A stretch of DNA of 64,000 nt, from contig NZ_JARVHQ010000001.1 in NCBI RefSeq assembly GCF_040459645.1, positions 3,534,001-3,598,000 on the forward strand, written 5' to 3'. The DNA comes from Bacillus cereus group sp. RP43 (GTDB lineage Bacteria > Bacillota > Bacilli > Bacillales > Bacillaceae_G). The position numbers were made by a program, and so were the translations under genes. Under the pieces are notes generated by a model, which saw nothing but the letters and a program-made list of their open reading frames with translations, ran no database searches and was not told the DNA's origin. Shown here in pieces: positions 50,212-59,324 of this stretch (positions are counted from its first letter, which is position 1; the number at the start of each line of letters is the position of its first letter).

Positions 50212-51512
50212 ACAATATGGTGCATCGCTTGGACAACATCTTCAAAATAAAAACTATCCGTTCGACCTTGTTTTAAAAACATATTTATAGCTTCTACTTT
50301 ATTTTTACATTCAAAAATATAAGCATTTTCTTCATTTTCTTGAATTGTTCCTAATTTAAAATACAATTCATTTTCTTTATAAATAGATAAAATTTTTCTC
50401 ATTTCATTTGCAAGTTGCCAATGATTCGGCGATACGATTTCTTCCATGATCCTACTTACCGAATCTAGTACAGAAATGGCAGGGTAATGACTAAGAGTTG
50501 CGAGTTCACGTTTTAATACAATATGTCCATCTAAAATACCACGCGCTAAATCTGGTACAGGACCATTTAAATCGTCACCATCAACTAACACTGTATAAAT
50601 ACCTGTTATTGACCCTTTTTGTGTTTTTCCGGATCGCTCTAATAACTTTTTCATATAACTTTCCATTAACAGTGTTTTACCACCGATCGGTAATTCCTTG
50701 ACTGCAATGTCAACACTTCGGCGAGCGTCAGCAAAACGAGTAACAGAATCCATCATAAGTAGTACATTATTACCTTGATCACGGAAAAATTCGGCAATAG
50801 ATGTAGCAAGCTTTGCCGCACGAAGCTGCATAAGGTGACTTTCATCTGACGTCGCTACAACAACAACGCTTTTTTTCATACCTTCTTCGCCTAATTCTTT
50901 TCTTATAAAGTCTTTTACTTCCCGGCCACGTTCACCTACTAAACTAATAACATTAATATCAGCTTTTGCGTTTTTCGCAATCATTCCAAGTAAAGTAGAT
51001 TTACCAACACCCGATCCAGCAAAAATACCAATCTTTTGCCCAATGCCAATCGTTAACATAGAATCAATCGATTTAATTCCCGTTTCAAATACATCTGTAA
51101 TTTCCTCACGCTCAAATGCATGAATCGGTGGTGCATCTAATTTTATTTTTTGCACTGGAATATTTTCAGCCTCTTCGTTTAATACTTTGCCATTTGCATT
51201 TAACACTTTGCCAAGCAAATGATTACCACGGGGCACAGCGACATCTTCTGTAATTAATGTAACTGAATCCCCGTAACACACTTTTTCTGTCTGTTCAAAT
51301 GGAAGTAACATATTGTTTTCTTTTTCAATTGCAATAACTTCACATAAGACGCTATGCTCTCCAACGAGACAAACATCGCCAATCTTCGCTTTTGGACCTT
51401 TCGCTACAAAAAACTGCTCTTGTACACTATGAACTTTGCCAACTTTCGTATAAAACGGTGTTTCAATAAATGTATTCCATTTATTATGCTCATTCATTAG
51501 CTCGTTGTTCAT
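50208..51512 (-). CDS. fliI: flagellum-specific ATPase FliI
   Basis: 434-aa F1-type ATPase of the export apparatus. The P-loop is AGSGVGKS (165-172), then GERGREVKDFIRKELG, Walker B LLMMDSVTRFADARR, PIGGKTLLMESYMKKLLERSG and DGDDLNGPVPDLARGILDGHIVL. All catalytic motifs are intact. It overlaps fliH by the ATGA tetranucleotide. Confidence 0.96.
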   Translation of the reverse strand: MNNELMNEHNKWNTFIETPFYTKVGKVHSVQEQFFVAKGPKAKIGDVCLVGEHSVLCEVIAIEKENNMLLPFEQTEKVCYGDSVTLITEDVAVPRGNHLLGKVLNANGKVLNEEAENIPVQKIKLDAPPIHAFEREEITDVFETGIKSIDSMLTIGIGQKIGIFAGSGVGKSTLLGMIAKNAKADINVISLVGERGREVKDFIRKELGEEGMKKSVVVVATSDESHLMQLRAAKLATSIAEFFRDQGNNVLLMMDSVTRFADARRSVDIAVKELPIGGKTLLMESYMKKLLERSGKTQKGSITGIYTVLVDGDDLNGPVPDLARGILDGHIVLKRELATLSHYPAISVLDSVSRIMEEIVSPNHWQLANEMRKILSIYKENELYFKLGTIQENEENAYIFECKNKVEAINMFLKQGRTDSFYFEDVVQAMHHIV

Positions 51513-52195
51513 ACGTTTTGCTCCTCAAACAACTTCTCTTCTTCCCATTTATGACGAAGCTTCGCAAATATCGGTGCAAATTTAAATTCAAAAAACTCTT
51601 TCTCTTCTTCCAGAACAAATTCGCCAAACTGTAAAGAAAAATCATACTTCCATTCTACTAATTGTAGTAGCCAATACTCTTTCGTATTTTCTTTCTCTTC
51701 TTGTATACGTTCAAATGTTTCTGGATGAACCGTTATAATTAATTTTTCAAATGAAGTAGGCAATGTTTGCACGATACCTGTTAAAATCGGCAAAACGTCT
51801 AATAAGCGCGAATCTACCGCTTGATTCACTACTTTTTCTGCTAACTGAAAAGATTGATTCCATAATAACTCTGTCCATTCGTATGCTGTTTCTTGTTGTT
51901 CTTTTTGAAACTGTATACGCGCTGCTTCCATCTGTTCCATTTGTTCATGAATATGCATTTGAAACTGTTCTTTATCTTGCAACAACTGCTGACGCTCTCG
52001 TTCTAGCATTTGCTGCTGCTGCCTTAGCTGATTCATTTCAATATGTAATGCATCTTGCTGTGCAAGAAGTTCTGCATGATCCACTTGTATCTCTTCTTCA
52101 ATGTGAACTGATACTGGTTTCGGAAATTGTAATTCATACGTTTCTTCAGAAAAAGAAACAGAATTCTTCGGAATTCTGTTTTTAAATAAGGACAT
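51509..52195 (-). CDS. fliH: flagellar assembly protein FliH
   Basis: About 228-aa ATPase regulator. A Gln-rich coiled coil covers about residues 40-110 (QQDALHIEMNQLRQQQQMLERERQ), followed by the FliH/HrpE-type domain with YEWTELLWNQSFQLAEKVVNQAVDSRLLDVLPILTGIVQ. Two ATGs (52198 and 52195) compete; the latter fits AGAGG spacing better. Its first codons overlap the end of fliG, and a strong hairpin (52156-52181) falls in codons 5-13. Confidence 0.88.
   Translation of the reverse strand: MSLFKNRIPKNSVSFSEETYELQFPKPVSVHIEEEIQVDHAELLAQQDALHIEMNQLRQQQQMLERERQQLLQDKEQFQMHIHEQMEQMEAARIQFQKEQQETAYEWTELLWNQSFQLAEKVVNQAVDSRLLDVLPILTGIVQTLPTSFEKLIITVHPETFERIQEEKENTKEYWLLQLVEWKYDFSLQFGEFVLEEEKEFFEFKFAPIFAKLRHKWEEEKLFEEQNV
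52156..52181 (-). promoter_or_regulatory. perfect hairpin at the fliG stop / early fliH codons
   Basis: AAACAGAATTC (52156-52166) and GAATTCTGTTT (52171-52181) form an 11-bp perfect stem with a 4-nt loop. The hairpin abuts the fliG stop codon (52182-52184) and lies within codons 5-13 of fliH. It may slow initiation on fliH or stabilise the upstream message; a chance effect of coding cannot be ruled out. Confidence 0.5.
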
Positions 52196-53186
52196 CATCT
52201 TCACCTCTTTGAACGATAATTCTTCCTTCTTTTTCTAACTTTTTCACCGTACCTGTAATCGTTTGTTGTGCTTTTTCAGCATCCGTCATCTTAAGCGGTC
52301 CTAAGCCATCTAACTCTTCAAGAATCATCTCTCTACGGTTTGAAGACATACATGTAAATAGTTTCTCTTTAATTTCTTCTTTTGCAATTTTAAGTGCTTT
52401 CGCGATAACACCGTTATCTGTAATTTCCTCTAATACACGGCGAAGCGCAAGATCCTCAAGACCAAGTAAGTCTTCAAAGACAAACATATTTTCTTTAATT
52501 TTCTCAGATAACGCATAATCGACTTCATCCAGCTTTTGAAAGACTGTTTTTTCAACACCTCGTGAAACATTATTTAAAATGTTCACTATTGTTTTCAATC
52601 CATCTGTTTTATTAATAGCACTAAATGCCATATTATTTAATTTTGCTTTTAATAACTCACCAATTTGATTGATTAATTCACCATCTACTTGTTCAAGTTT
52701 TGCAATACCCATTACCGTTTCTACACGTTTATGATCTGGTAATCTCTCAATTAATTGAGAAGCAAGTTGCGGCTTAATATAAGAAGCAATAATCGCTATC
52801 GTTTGTGGCGATTCATCATTAAGCACTGTAAGCAGTGGCTCTAAATCTGTAAGTGAATTTAAGAATTCAAATGGATTATCTTTGTTGTACCAAAGGTCTT
52901 CCAATAATTTTTCCAGCTCGTCTTCTGGCATATTTTTAAATATACGACGAATGTATTCTTTATCTGGAGTCACTAAGTTCAATTCTTTTACATTTAGTTC
53001 ATACAAAAACTCCCCTAATACATTTTCTAACGTTTCTGGTTTATATACACGAAACTTCGCGATTTCACGAAGTAATACTTCTTTTTCCTCAGCCGTCATA
53101 TATTCAATGACTTTTGCTGCCACCTCTTCGTTTAATGTACGAATGAGGATGGCAGCTTTCTCTTTGGAGGAGATTTCATCTAACAT
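52182..53186 (-). CDS. fliG: flagellar motor switch protein FliG
   Basis: 334-aa C-ring protein joining FliF to the stators. The N-terminal domain (ISSKEKAAILIRTLNEEVAAKVIEYM), middle domain with the EHPQ-equivalent DESPQTIAIIASYIKPQLASQLI (near 130-152), and C-terminal torque helix FEDLLGLEDLALRRVLEEITDNGVIAKALKIA are all present. The charged torque residues appear kept. GGGAGG precedes the ATG. It overlaps fliH by 14 bp. Confidence 0.97.
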   Translation of the reverse strand: MLDEISSKEKAAILIRTLNEEVAAKVIEYMTAEEKEVLLREIAKFRVYKPETLENVLGEFLYELNVKELNLVTPDKEYIRRIFKNMPEDELEKLLEDLWYNKDNPFEFLNSLTDLEPLLTVLNDESPQTIAIIASYIKPQLASQLIERLPDHKRVETVMGIAKLEQVDGELINQIGELLKAKLNNMAFSAINKTDGLKTIVNILNNVSRGVEKTVFQKLDEVDYALSEKIKENMFVFEDLLGLEDLALRRVLEEITDNGVIAKALKIAKEEIKEKLFTCMSSNRREMILEELDGLGPLKMTDAEKAQQTITGTVKKLEKEGRIIVQRGEDDVLI

Positions 53187-53199
53187 TGTTTTTCCTCCC

Positions 53200-54774
53200 T
53201 TACTGTCCGTTTAACCATTTTTTAATTACTTTTGCAGTACCTTCTACATGCTCTTTCGTAGCTTCCTGCACTTGATCATCCAATGTAGGCTCTGATGGTT
53301 CTACTGGCTCTAGTTTTGGTTCGGGTACTATTTTTTCTTCAGGAATTTCAAAAATGCTTTCACTACTAGCAGCAACTTCCTCTTCTGCTAAGTATTCATC
53401 ATATTCCTCTTCTTCTTTCTTTTTCTTACGTCTTGCTAAGAAGAACCATAATAGGCCACCAAGCGCTAACAATCCGCCTGTAATTCCACCGAATAACCAC
53501 CAATTCATTCCACTTTCTTCTGGCTCTTTCGCTTTCTCTACTTTCGGCTGGTCAAACTGAACGGTTACAACGTTAACTTGACCATTTGTAAAGTTTCCAT
53601 TCGGATCAACTTGCAGTCCAGCTGCCGTACCAATTGCTTCTTTAAATGTTGTCATATCAATTCTTCGCTTTACTAACGTATCGTTATCTACCCATACAAC
53701 AACATTTGTTTTTGTTAATTCCGGATGTTTCTTAATTGTTTCAACTGTTTTATCTATTTCATAGTTTTCAATTTTGTTACCGTTATTATTATCATAGACG
53801 ATTTTGCCATTTTGATTATTGTTCGTACCGTAGTTTGGTACTTCACCGTTCGCTGTAATACCAGCGCCTTGCTTCGTATCTGCTCCTTCTTGTGCAGTAG
53901 AACGTTCTTCTTGCTCTTGTTTACTGCGAAGCACACCTTTATCGCCATATTTTTCTGACTGACGTGTAACTTCATCATAATTTACAGACACTTTCGTATT
54001 CACTTTATATTCATTCGGCTTAAACATCGTCATTAACGTCGCATCAATATCTTGCTTTAATTTACCTTCAATTTGTTGTTGCATCTCAACTTCTTTTTCA
54101 TAAGAAGAGGAACTAGTAGAATGTGCTTCATCTGCTCCTTTTGAGATAACACCTTTTTTGCTATCAATAACACTTACTTCTTCTGCTTTCACCCCAGGAA
54201 CTGCAGCACTAATCATTTGCTGTATACCCGCAACTTGATCAGCTGTTAATAGTTGTCCACGTTTCACACCAATAGTAATTGCTGCTGTTCCCTTTGCCTT
54301 TTCTTCATCAAAAATGGTTTCCTTTTCAGGTAATGTAATTTGCACATTTGCCGTTTCAATTGTCGCAAAGTTTCGTACAATATCTTGCTCCAATTGCTTT
54401 TTCGTGCCGACAATCTGCTTCATTTTCTTATCTTGTTCACTTGAACCGAGTGAGCTTTCTAATAGAATTTCCTCACCGCTTTTTGAATTAAACGGCAAGC
54501 CCATTCCATTCATTTCTTTTCGAACCCATGGAGCATCGTTCTTTTGCACTCGAATCGAACCATCGGCTGCTAATTGGTAATCAACACCTAGCTTCGATAA
54601 TTCTGCTGTAATCTCTTGCTTATCTGTATCGTTTAAATTTTGATATACAACAACATATTTATCTGGCAAGGTGAAGTATAAAAGTGCTCCTGTTGCAATC
54701 GCTAAAAGCGCAGCACCAATCACTAACTTATGCCACGTTTTCAACGATTGGAAAACATTTTTTATCTTTTCCAT
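53200..54774 (-). CDS. fliF: flagellar MS-ring protein FliF
   Basis: 524-aa membrane ring protein. Membrane helices are at about 20-37 and 430-450 (WWLFGGITGGLLALGGLLWFFLA). Between them are the YscJ/FliF ring-building domains (QKNDAPWVRKEMNGMGLPFNSKSG; ARVxI-like ETANVQITLPEKETIFDEEKAKGTAAITI). The C-terminal tail binds FliG (ATKEHVEGTAKVIKKWLNG). Family length is normal. It is upstream of fliG with a 13-bp gap. Confidence 0.96.
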   Translation of the reverse strand: MEKIKNVFQSLKTWHKLVIGAALLAIATGALLYFTLPDKYVVVYQNLNDTDKQEITAELSKLGVDYQLAADGSIRVQKNDAPWVRKEMNGMGLPFNSKSGEEILLESSLGSSEQDKKMKQIVGTKKQLEQDIVRNFATIETANVQITLPEKETIFDEEKAKGTAAITIGVKRGQLLTADQVAGIQQMISAAVPGVKAEEVSVIDSKKGVISKGADEAHSTSSSSYEKEVEMQQQIEGKLKQDIDATLMTMFKPNEYKVNTKVSVNYDEVTRQSEKYGDKGVLRSKQEQEERSTAQEGADTKQGAGITANGEVPNYGTNNNQNGKIVYDNNNGNKIENYEIDKTVETIKKHPELTKTNVVVWVDNDTLVKRRIDMTTFKEAIGTAAGLQVDPNGNFTNGQVNVVTVQFDQPKVEKAKEPEESGMNWWLFGGITGGLLALGGLLWFFLARRKKKKEEEEYDEYLAEEEVAASSESIFEIPEEKIVPEPKLEPVEPSEPTLDDQVQEATKEHVEGTAKVIKKWLNGQ

Positions 54775-54796
54775 TTAAATACACCCGTCCATTTTC

Positions 54797-55096
54797 CTAA
54801 ATTTGCATATTAATTAGTGACTTATAATTTTCAATAAGATTATCGCGTACGAGAGCAGCTGTTTTCATTTGTGATTCAGCTTTCTTCTGCTGAATTAAAA
54901 CGTCATGCGTTTCTCCTACCCCTTTTGTCAGTAAATCATATACTGCTGTTTGGGCATTATTTTGCGTTTGATTCATATCTTCCAATAAATCAATAAACTT
55001 TTTGCCTTCAACTACAGATGTCTCTGAAGTTTTCTGTGTGCCAATCGGCTGAATCGCTCCAAATGGCTGTGTATTTAACATTGGTTGAATTTTCAT
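54797..55096 (-). CDS. fliE: flagellar hook-basal body protein FliE
   Basis: 99-aa protein connecting the MS ring with the rod. Signatures: KKFIDLLEDMNQTQNNAQTAVYDLLTKGVGETHDVLIQQKKAESQMKTAALVRDNLIENYKSLINMQI, covering the full family domain. AGAGGGGAAA precedes the ATG. It lies between flgC and fliF, the usual order. Confidence 0.95.
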   Translation of the reverse strand: MKIQPMLNTQPFGAIQPIGTQKTSETSVVEGKKFIDLLEDMNQTQNNAQTAVYDLLTKGVGETHDVLIQQKKAESQMKTAALVRDNLIENYKSLINMQI

Positions 55097-55113
55097 ATTT
55101 CCCCTCTTCCCTC

Positions 55114-55527
55114 TTATCCTCGGCCGATTTCTAAATCTTTATCTAGCATTTTTTTGTTCGCATTTAATACGCTTGTATTTGCTTCATACATTTTTTGAGC
55201 AACCATTACATTCGTCATCTCAGCTGTCACATCAATGTTCGGATAACGTACATATCCTTCTTCATTTGCATGCGGATGCGTCGGATCATACACAAGATTT
55301 TCATTTCGATCCGTTTCAATACTTTTTATTTTCACTCCGTTAGTAGGAGCTCCATCTAGCATACTTGCAAAATTATTATTTGATTCTAACACCACACTTC
55401 GGCGGTGATACGGCTCTGCACCCGGTGCTCCCGTCGTATTTGCATTTACGATATTGTTAGAAGTAACTTCCATCCATTTTCTCGCTGTAGTTAGCCCTGA
55501 ACCACTTGCATTAATTGCCTGAAACAT
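55114..55527 (-). CDS. flgC: flagellar basal-body rod protein FlgC
   Basis: 137-aa proximal rod protein. The N-terminal motif is FQAINASGSGLTTARKWMEVTSNNIVNANTTG, then YHRRSVVLES, and the C-terminal motif YPNIDVTAEMTNVMVAQKMYEANTSVLNA. AAGGAGAG precedes the ATG. The size and order (flgB-flgC-fliE) are canonical. Confidence 0.95.
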   Translation of the reverse strand: MFQAINASGSGLTTARKWMEVTSNNIVNANTTGAPGAEPYHRRSVVLESNNNFASMLDGAPTNGVKIKSIETDRNENLVYDPTHPHANEEGYVRYPNIDVTAEMTNVMVAQKMYEANTSVLNANKKMLDKDLEIGRG

Positions 55528-55547
55528 CTTTGTCTCTCCTTTTACTA

Positions 55548-55955
55548 TTAACGTCCACGTGCTGCTTGGTTAATAGCGTATTGCGTATTAATTGCATTAA
55601 TTGAAACACCGTATAATTGGTTTGTTTTCATTAAATCTAACATTTCTGTCGTTACATCCACACTATTTCCATCTTTATTCGTTTGCATTGATTTCGTTTG
55701 AATCTTTGCGTATGTATTTTTCGTATTTGCTGTCGGTAAGTGCATTACATTCGTTTGATATAAGTCTGAATTACTCTTTAAATCCGCAGCATTTTTTTTG
55801 AATAGTGGATTATTCATATTCATTTGTTCAGCAAATGTTACATCTTGTGCTTTAAACCCCGGTGTATTCGCATTTGCAATATTACTAGAAACAGTATTTC
55901 GCTTCGTTACTAAATAATTCATATAATGACTTACATCACTAACTAAATCTGGCAT
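55548..55955 (-). CDS. flgB: flagellar basal-body rod protein FlgB
   Basis: 135-aa proximal rod protein starting at the ATG at 55953-55955 (MPDLVSDVSHYMNYLVTKRN), eight bases after AGGAAGGG. An in-frame ATG at 56033 would add 26 residues unlike any FlgB and has a poor site. Signatures: RNTVSSNIANANTPGFKAQDVTF, then VDVTTEMLDLMKTNQLYGVSINAIN. First gene of the long flgB-fliI operon. Confidence 0.92.
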   Translation of the reverse strand: MPDLVSDVSHYMNYLVTKRNTVSSNIANANTPGFKAQDVTFAEQMNMNNPLFKKNAADLKSNSDLYQTNVMHLPTANTKNTYAKIQTKSMQTNKDGNSVDVTTEMLDLMKTNQLYGVSINAINTQYAINQAARGR

Positions 55956-56377
55956 ATTCCACACCCTTCCTTTTCCATCATGCTCGTTTAACGCATGATC
56001 ATCCACTGATGGAAGTTTCACTTTATTATTCATTTTCCTATATGTATTTATTTATTAAAATATTATCTATTTTGTACCCTTACATATTTTATTCCATTTT
56101 TCCATTGTTGTCTTTAGAAAAATACAAAAATATAAAAAAGAATATAAAAAACTGTATACGCGTAGTAATCCATGTAACATTTTGATATATAAACAATAAA
56201 AAAAGAGCTTCCATACACTTCTCTCCATAAAATAAAGACCTCTTATTTTTCATTGTTTGGATTATTACCATTCTTTTTATTACAGTCATAAAGTGAAACC
56301 TCAATCAGCGGAACGCCTTATTCAAACAATGGAATGGATCCCCTTTTAAAAGGGGTATCCATTTCCATACTTTCCTA
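55956..56377. other. intergenic region upstream of flgB
   Basis: About 420 bp, very AT-rich, between fliT (ending 56378) and flgB. It must hold the flgB operon promoter, but I could not choose a convincing hexamer pair. At 56334-56361 there is a near-perfect palindrome (arms ATGGAT with CCCC and partners GGGG with ATCCAT around TTTTAAAA), 16 bp past fliT, a likely 3' end for the leftward fliD-fliS-fliT transcript. No supported gene was seen. Confidence 0.5.
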
Positions 56378-56650
56378 TTAAAATTTACCGTAAAACGAAT
56401 TCGCTTTCATTCGTCCATCATTTGTCATAATCATTTCTTCCAAGATCTTTTGCTTATCTCGAATATGCTGTGCTGCCTTAATTATTAATGGACTCACTTC
56501 CGCTGCAACATCTGCGCGCGTCTCTTCATCCAATGTCATCATCCAGCGATTTAACATTGCACTCTTCTCAGTAAATTCCCCATCTGATACTTGCAATTCT
56601 CCGATTTCATTAAAACAGCCGACAAACGCTCGATAAATATCATTGTTCAT
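56378..56650 (-). CDS. FliT-like flagellar chaperone
   Basis: 90-aa helical protein starting at the ATG at 56648-56650, nine bases after GGAG; the start overlaps the end of fliS by 11 bp. Its position after fliD and fliS, the small size and the helical composition (DIYRAFVGCFNEIGELQ, MLNRWMMTLDEETRADVAAEV) are those of FliT, the FliD chaperone. Sequence similarity to known FliT is weak, so the name is by context. Confidence 0.65.
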   Translation of the reverse strand: MNNDIYRAFVGCFNEIGELQVSDGEFTEKSAMLNRWMMTLDEETRADVAAEVSPLIIKAAQHIRDKQKILEEMIMTNDGRMKANSFYGKF

Positions 56651-57008
56651 TTTCAAGTGCTCCGCGGTAACCGTCTATTAAATCTTGTAACACTTGCACA
56701 ATCGCATCCATATCGTTCGCTTCACGAGTTACTTTCATCGTTTGAATTTGAATGCTAATCCAATCATATAAACCAAATAGACTATCATATAAATCTTTCG
56801 TAATCTCAGGATTTAATTGAAGCTTTAATTCTTCAAAAATACGTTCTAGCTTTTCAAGAAGCGCATCTCCTTCTTGGAGTTTAAAAGTATTTAAAAGTTC
56901 TTCTAAATTACGAAACTCTACAATACATCTTTCATAAATAAAAATTGTATTTTTAATCGGATTACTCGTCATAATATCATTTTGCATATAACGTTGCCAT
57001 GCTTGCAT
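56640..57008 (-). CDS. fliS: flagellin chaperone FliS
   Basis: 122-aa cytosolic chaperone that binds the flagellin C-terminus. Family features: an N-terminal AWQRYMQNDIMTSNPIKNTIFIYERCIVEFRNLEELL (FliS usually has Y-x-x-N-x-v-x-T-A-s-P-x-x-L-i-x-m-L-Y), four helices, and LYDWISIQIQTMKVTREANDMDAIVQVLQDLIDGYRGAL. It follows fliD by 22 bp and overlaps the FliT-like gene. AAGGAAG precedes the ATG. Confidence 0.9.
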   Translation of the reverse strand: MQAWQRYMQNDIMTSNPIKNTIFIYERCIVEFRNLEELLNTFKLQEGDALLEKLERIFEELKLQLNPEITKDLYDSLFGLYDWISIQIQTMKVTREANDMDAIVQVLQDLIDGYRGALENEQ

Positions 57009-57030
57009 ACAATCACTTCCTTAACTTTCA

Positions 57031-58410
57031 TTAATCATCACTTTTTTGTTTTGTCATTGCTTTAATAGTTTTCAATTGGCTATCAAGCTCCGCTAGTGTA
57101 CTTTCTAGTTTTTGATACTTCTTCACAATTTCATCTTGTTTTTGCAGATTTTGTGTTTCAATATCTTTAATTTTTTTATCTAAATCACTTACACGTGAAT
57201 CGATGTTTTTTACACGCTCTCCGACTACACCTTTATCACCAAATAGTTTATCAAGTGGTTCTTCCATCATCTTCCCTAAACCGTTAGAACCAAAGAAAAA
57301 TTGCTTCGCTGCATCCGGCTTGTCTTTTAACGCTTGTGTTAATTTTTCATCATTAACTTCCATCGTCCCGTCTTGCTTTAATTGAATTCCAAATGAAAAC
57401 AAATAATTACCATCTTGAGAAAATGTTACGACATTATTCATCGCTTGACGTACACTTTGCATAATAGCTTGACCTTGGAAAGCTCCACCTTTTCCCGCAA
57501 AAATATCTATTGTAGAAACAGCTTTATTATAATCCGCTACCATCTTTTTAATAACATTCGATGCATCTGTTACGTTTGAGTCACTCACTGTAAACTTCAG
57601 ATCTATACCTTTTGCTTTTGGATCTGTTGTTGTACCTGCATCTGTTTTTTCATCTACTTTTGACTCCGTAACTTTTAGTAATTCAATTTTCACACCAGGA
57701 AGAGCTTCAATTGTATTGGTAGAACTTTTACCTGGGATACCGTTTATACTATATATGGCATTTTGCGCTTCATTAATTGTATTGACTGCTGTACCATCCG
57801 CCTTAGCTAAACCAATATCTTGAAACAGTGTAGAAGTGTTCCCCGAAAAATCAATTTTCCCATCTGTTCCTTCTTTTTTCGAGGACATAAAAATTTTATC
57901 TCCAAGTGTATAAGCCGATACGCCATAATCTCCATCATTAATTTTATTTATTAAATCTTTATATGTCATATCAGTTGTTACTTTTAGATCTTTACCGCCT
58001 AGTTTTAATGTTTCATCTTTAGGAAGTTTTGCATTTATATCAGTAATAGGATTAGAAGCTATTTGATGACGCTGTGCAAGCTGTGTAATCGTCATATTAA
58101 AAGTTCCTGCAATCGCGCCACCATCAGCTTTTACATTAATATAACCGTCTTGTGTTGTTGTAACTTTTTTCTCATTCCCTTTAAAAGCCGCTAAGTTTTT
58201 AAAAGTTTGTGTGAAAGAACTAAATTCTGATTTTAAGCTTGTATATAATAGTTTATCTTGTGAAAGTTGGTTCTTTTCATTAGTATATGGTGTTTTCCTC
58301 ATATCTAACGCTTGCATTTCTAATTCTACAAAGTTAGAAGTATCGATCATATTATTTCCGAGGTTCCAAATCTGTTGTCTACCACCAATACCTGTTAACG
58401 TCCCTGCCAT
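57031..58410 (-). CDS. fliD: flagellar filament capping protein FliD
   Basis: 459-aa cap protein starting at the ATG at 58408-58410, eight bases after AAGGAG. The N-terminal D0/D1 segment (LGNNMIDTSNFVELEMQALDMRKTPYTNEKNQLSQ) and the Thr/Asp-rich middle are typical. The C-terminal coiled coil (RVSDLDKKIKDIETQNLQKQDEIVKKYQKLESTLAELDSQLKTIKAM) is diagnostic for FliD_C. It lies between flgL and fliS. Confidence 0.93.
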   Translation of the reverse strand: MAGTLTGIGGRQQIWNLGNNMIDTSNFVELEMQALDMRKTPYTNEKNQLSQDKLLYTSLKSEFSSFTQTFKNLAAFKGNEKKVTTTQDGYINVKADGGAIAGTFNMTITQLAQRHQIASNPITDINAKLPKDETLKLGGKDLKVTTDMTYKDLINKINDGDYGVSAYTLGDKIFMSSKKEGTDGKIDFSGNTSTLFQDIGLAKADGTAVNTINEAQNAIYSINGIPGKSSTNTIEALPGVKIELLKVTESKVDEKTDAGTTTDPKAKGIDLKFTVSDSNVTDASNVIKKMVADYNKAVSTIDIFAGKGGAFQGQAIMQSVRQAMNNVVTFSQDGNYLFSFGIQLKQDGTMEVNDEKLTQALKDKPDAAKQFFFGSNGLGKMMEEPLDKLFGDKGVVGERVKNIDSRVSDLDKKIKDIETQNLQKQDEIVKKYQKLESTLAELDSQLKTIKAMTKQKSDD

Positions 58411-58429
58411 ATTTCTCACTCCTTATTGT

Positions 58430-59293
58430 TTACATATAATCTAAAATACTCGTTTTACTCATCGTGCTAACTGCTTTAAGCGTCGCTTCATACGTCGCGT
58501 TAATATACGCTAAGTCAGAAATTGCTACCGCTAAATCAACATCTTCAATTTCTTTACGATTTTCTTGGAGCGCTAAATTTTGCTCGCTTAAAATTGTTTT
58601 AAACGTCTCCATCGTGTTCATAGTTGAACCAACTTCAGTTGTACGGTTAATGACGCTATCTAAGTTTTTCTTATTTTCTCCTAATAACGGTTGTAACTCT
58701 TTTTGGTCACCGTTTTTCATCGCTTCACTCATCTGTTTTAATGTTTTTATAACTGGGGATAATAATGCTTCTCCGTTACGAAATGCTTTTAATTCATAAC
58801 CGTCATTTAGTTGCCAGTTCACATCATTTTTTCCGCCTTGATACGTACCATCTTCTGTAAATGGGGCTTGTTCAGCGCTATCACCACCGAAAATATAACG
58901 GCCTTGTTCTTTCGTATTCGCTAAATATACAACTTGTTTTAAAATTTGATCAATCTCTGCACCGATTGCCTTCAATTCTTTTTCGCTATTCGTCCCATTT
59001 AACGCTTGCACTGTTAATTGATCTGCTCTTGTTAAAGATTTAAAAACACCTTGTAAAGTATTTTCAGTTTGTGTTAGTACATTTTTCGAATCCGCTAAAT
59101 CTTTTTGCATTTGTTCAATATTTGCTAACGAATGTTGAATCGCAAATGATTTACTTGCCGCAAGTGGGTCTTCGCTCATAAGAAGATTTTTCTTCCCAGA
59201 AGTTACTTGATTTCGATGATATTGCTGTTGCACATTCAAATCCATCATCTGATTCTTTGCCCAATTTGCATTTTGAAACGTAGATACTCTCAT
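58430..59293 (-). CDS. flgL: hook-filament junction protein FlgL
   Basis: 287-aa HAP3 with flagellin-like ends: N-terminal RVSTFQNANWAKNQMMDLNVQQQYHRNQVTSGKKNLLMSEDPLAASKSF, and C-terminal LALQENRKEIEDVDLAVAISDLAYINATYEATLKAVSTMSKTSILDYM. The middle has LANTKEQGRYIFGGDSAEQAPF, usual in FlgL. AAAGGAGAAG precedes the ATG. Between this gene and flgK (200 bp) lies the repeated element C. Confidence 0.94.
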   Translation of the reverse strand: MRVSTFQNANWAKNQMMDLNVQQQYHRNQVTSGKKNLLMSEDPLAASKSFAIQHSLANIEQMQKDLADSKNVLTQTENTLQGVFKSLTRADQLTVQALNGTNSEKELKAIGAEIDQILKQVVYLANTKEQGRYIFGGDSAEQAPFTEDGTYQGGKNDVNWQLNDGYELKAFRNGEALLSPVIKTLKQMSEAMKNGDQKELQPLLGENKKNLDSVINRTTEVGSTMNTMETFKTILSEQNLALQENRKEIEDVDLAVAISDLAYINATYEATLKAVSTMSKTSILDYM

Positions 59294-59324
59294 CTCTATC
59301 TTCTCCTTTATCTATATTTGACTT

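Noticed and set aside
56198..56245. Possible fifth, truncated copy of the repeated element (leftward TTTTATGGAGAGAAGTG and ATGGAAGC)
   Set aside because: Only short purine-rich strings match and the block spacing is not kept; too weak to count.
56312..56325. Repeat of the flgG-like hairpin arm (GCCTTATTCAAAC) on the plus strand
   Set aside because: Only one arm is present, on the other strand, and no start codon or ribosome binding site is associated; probably chance.
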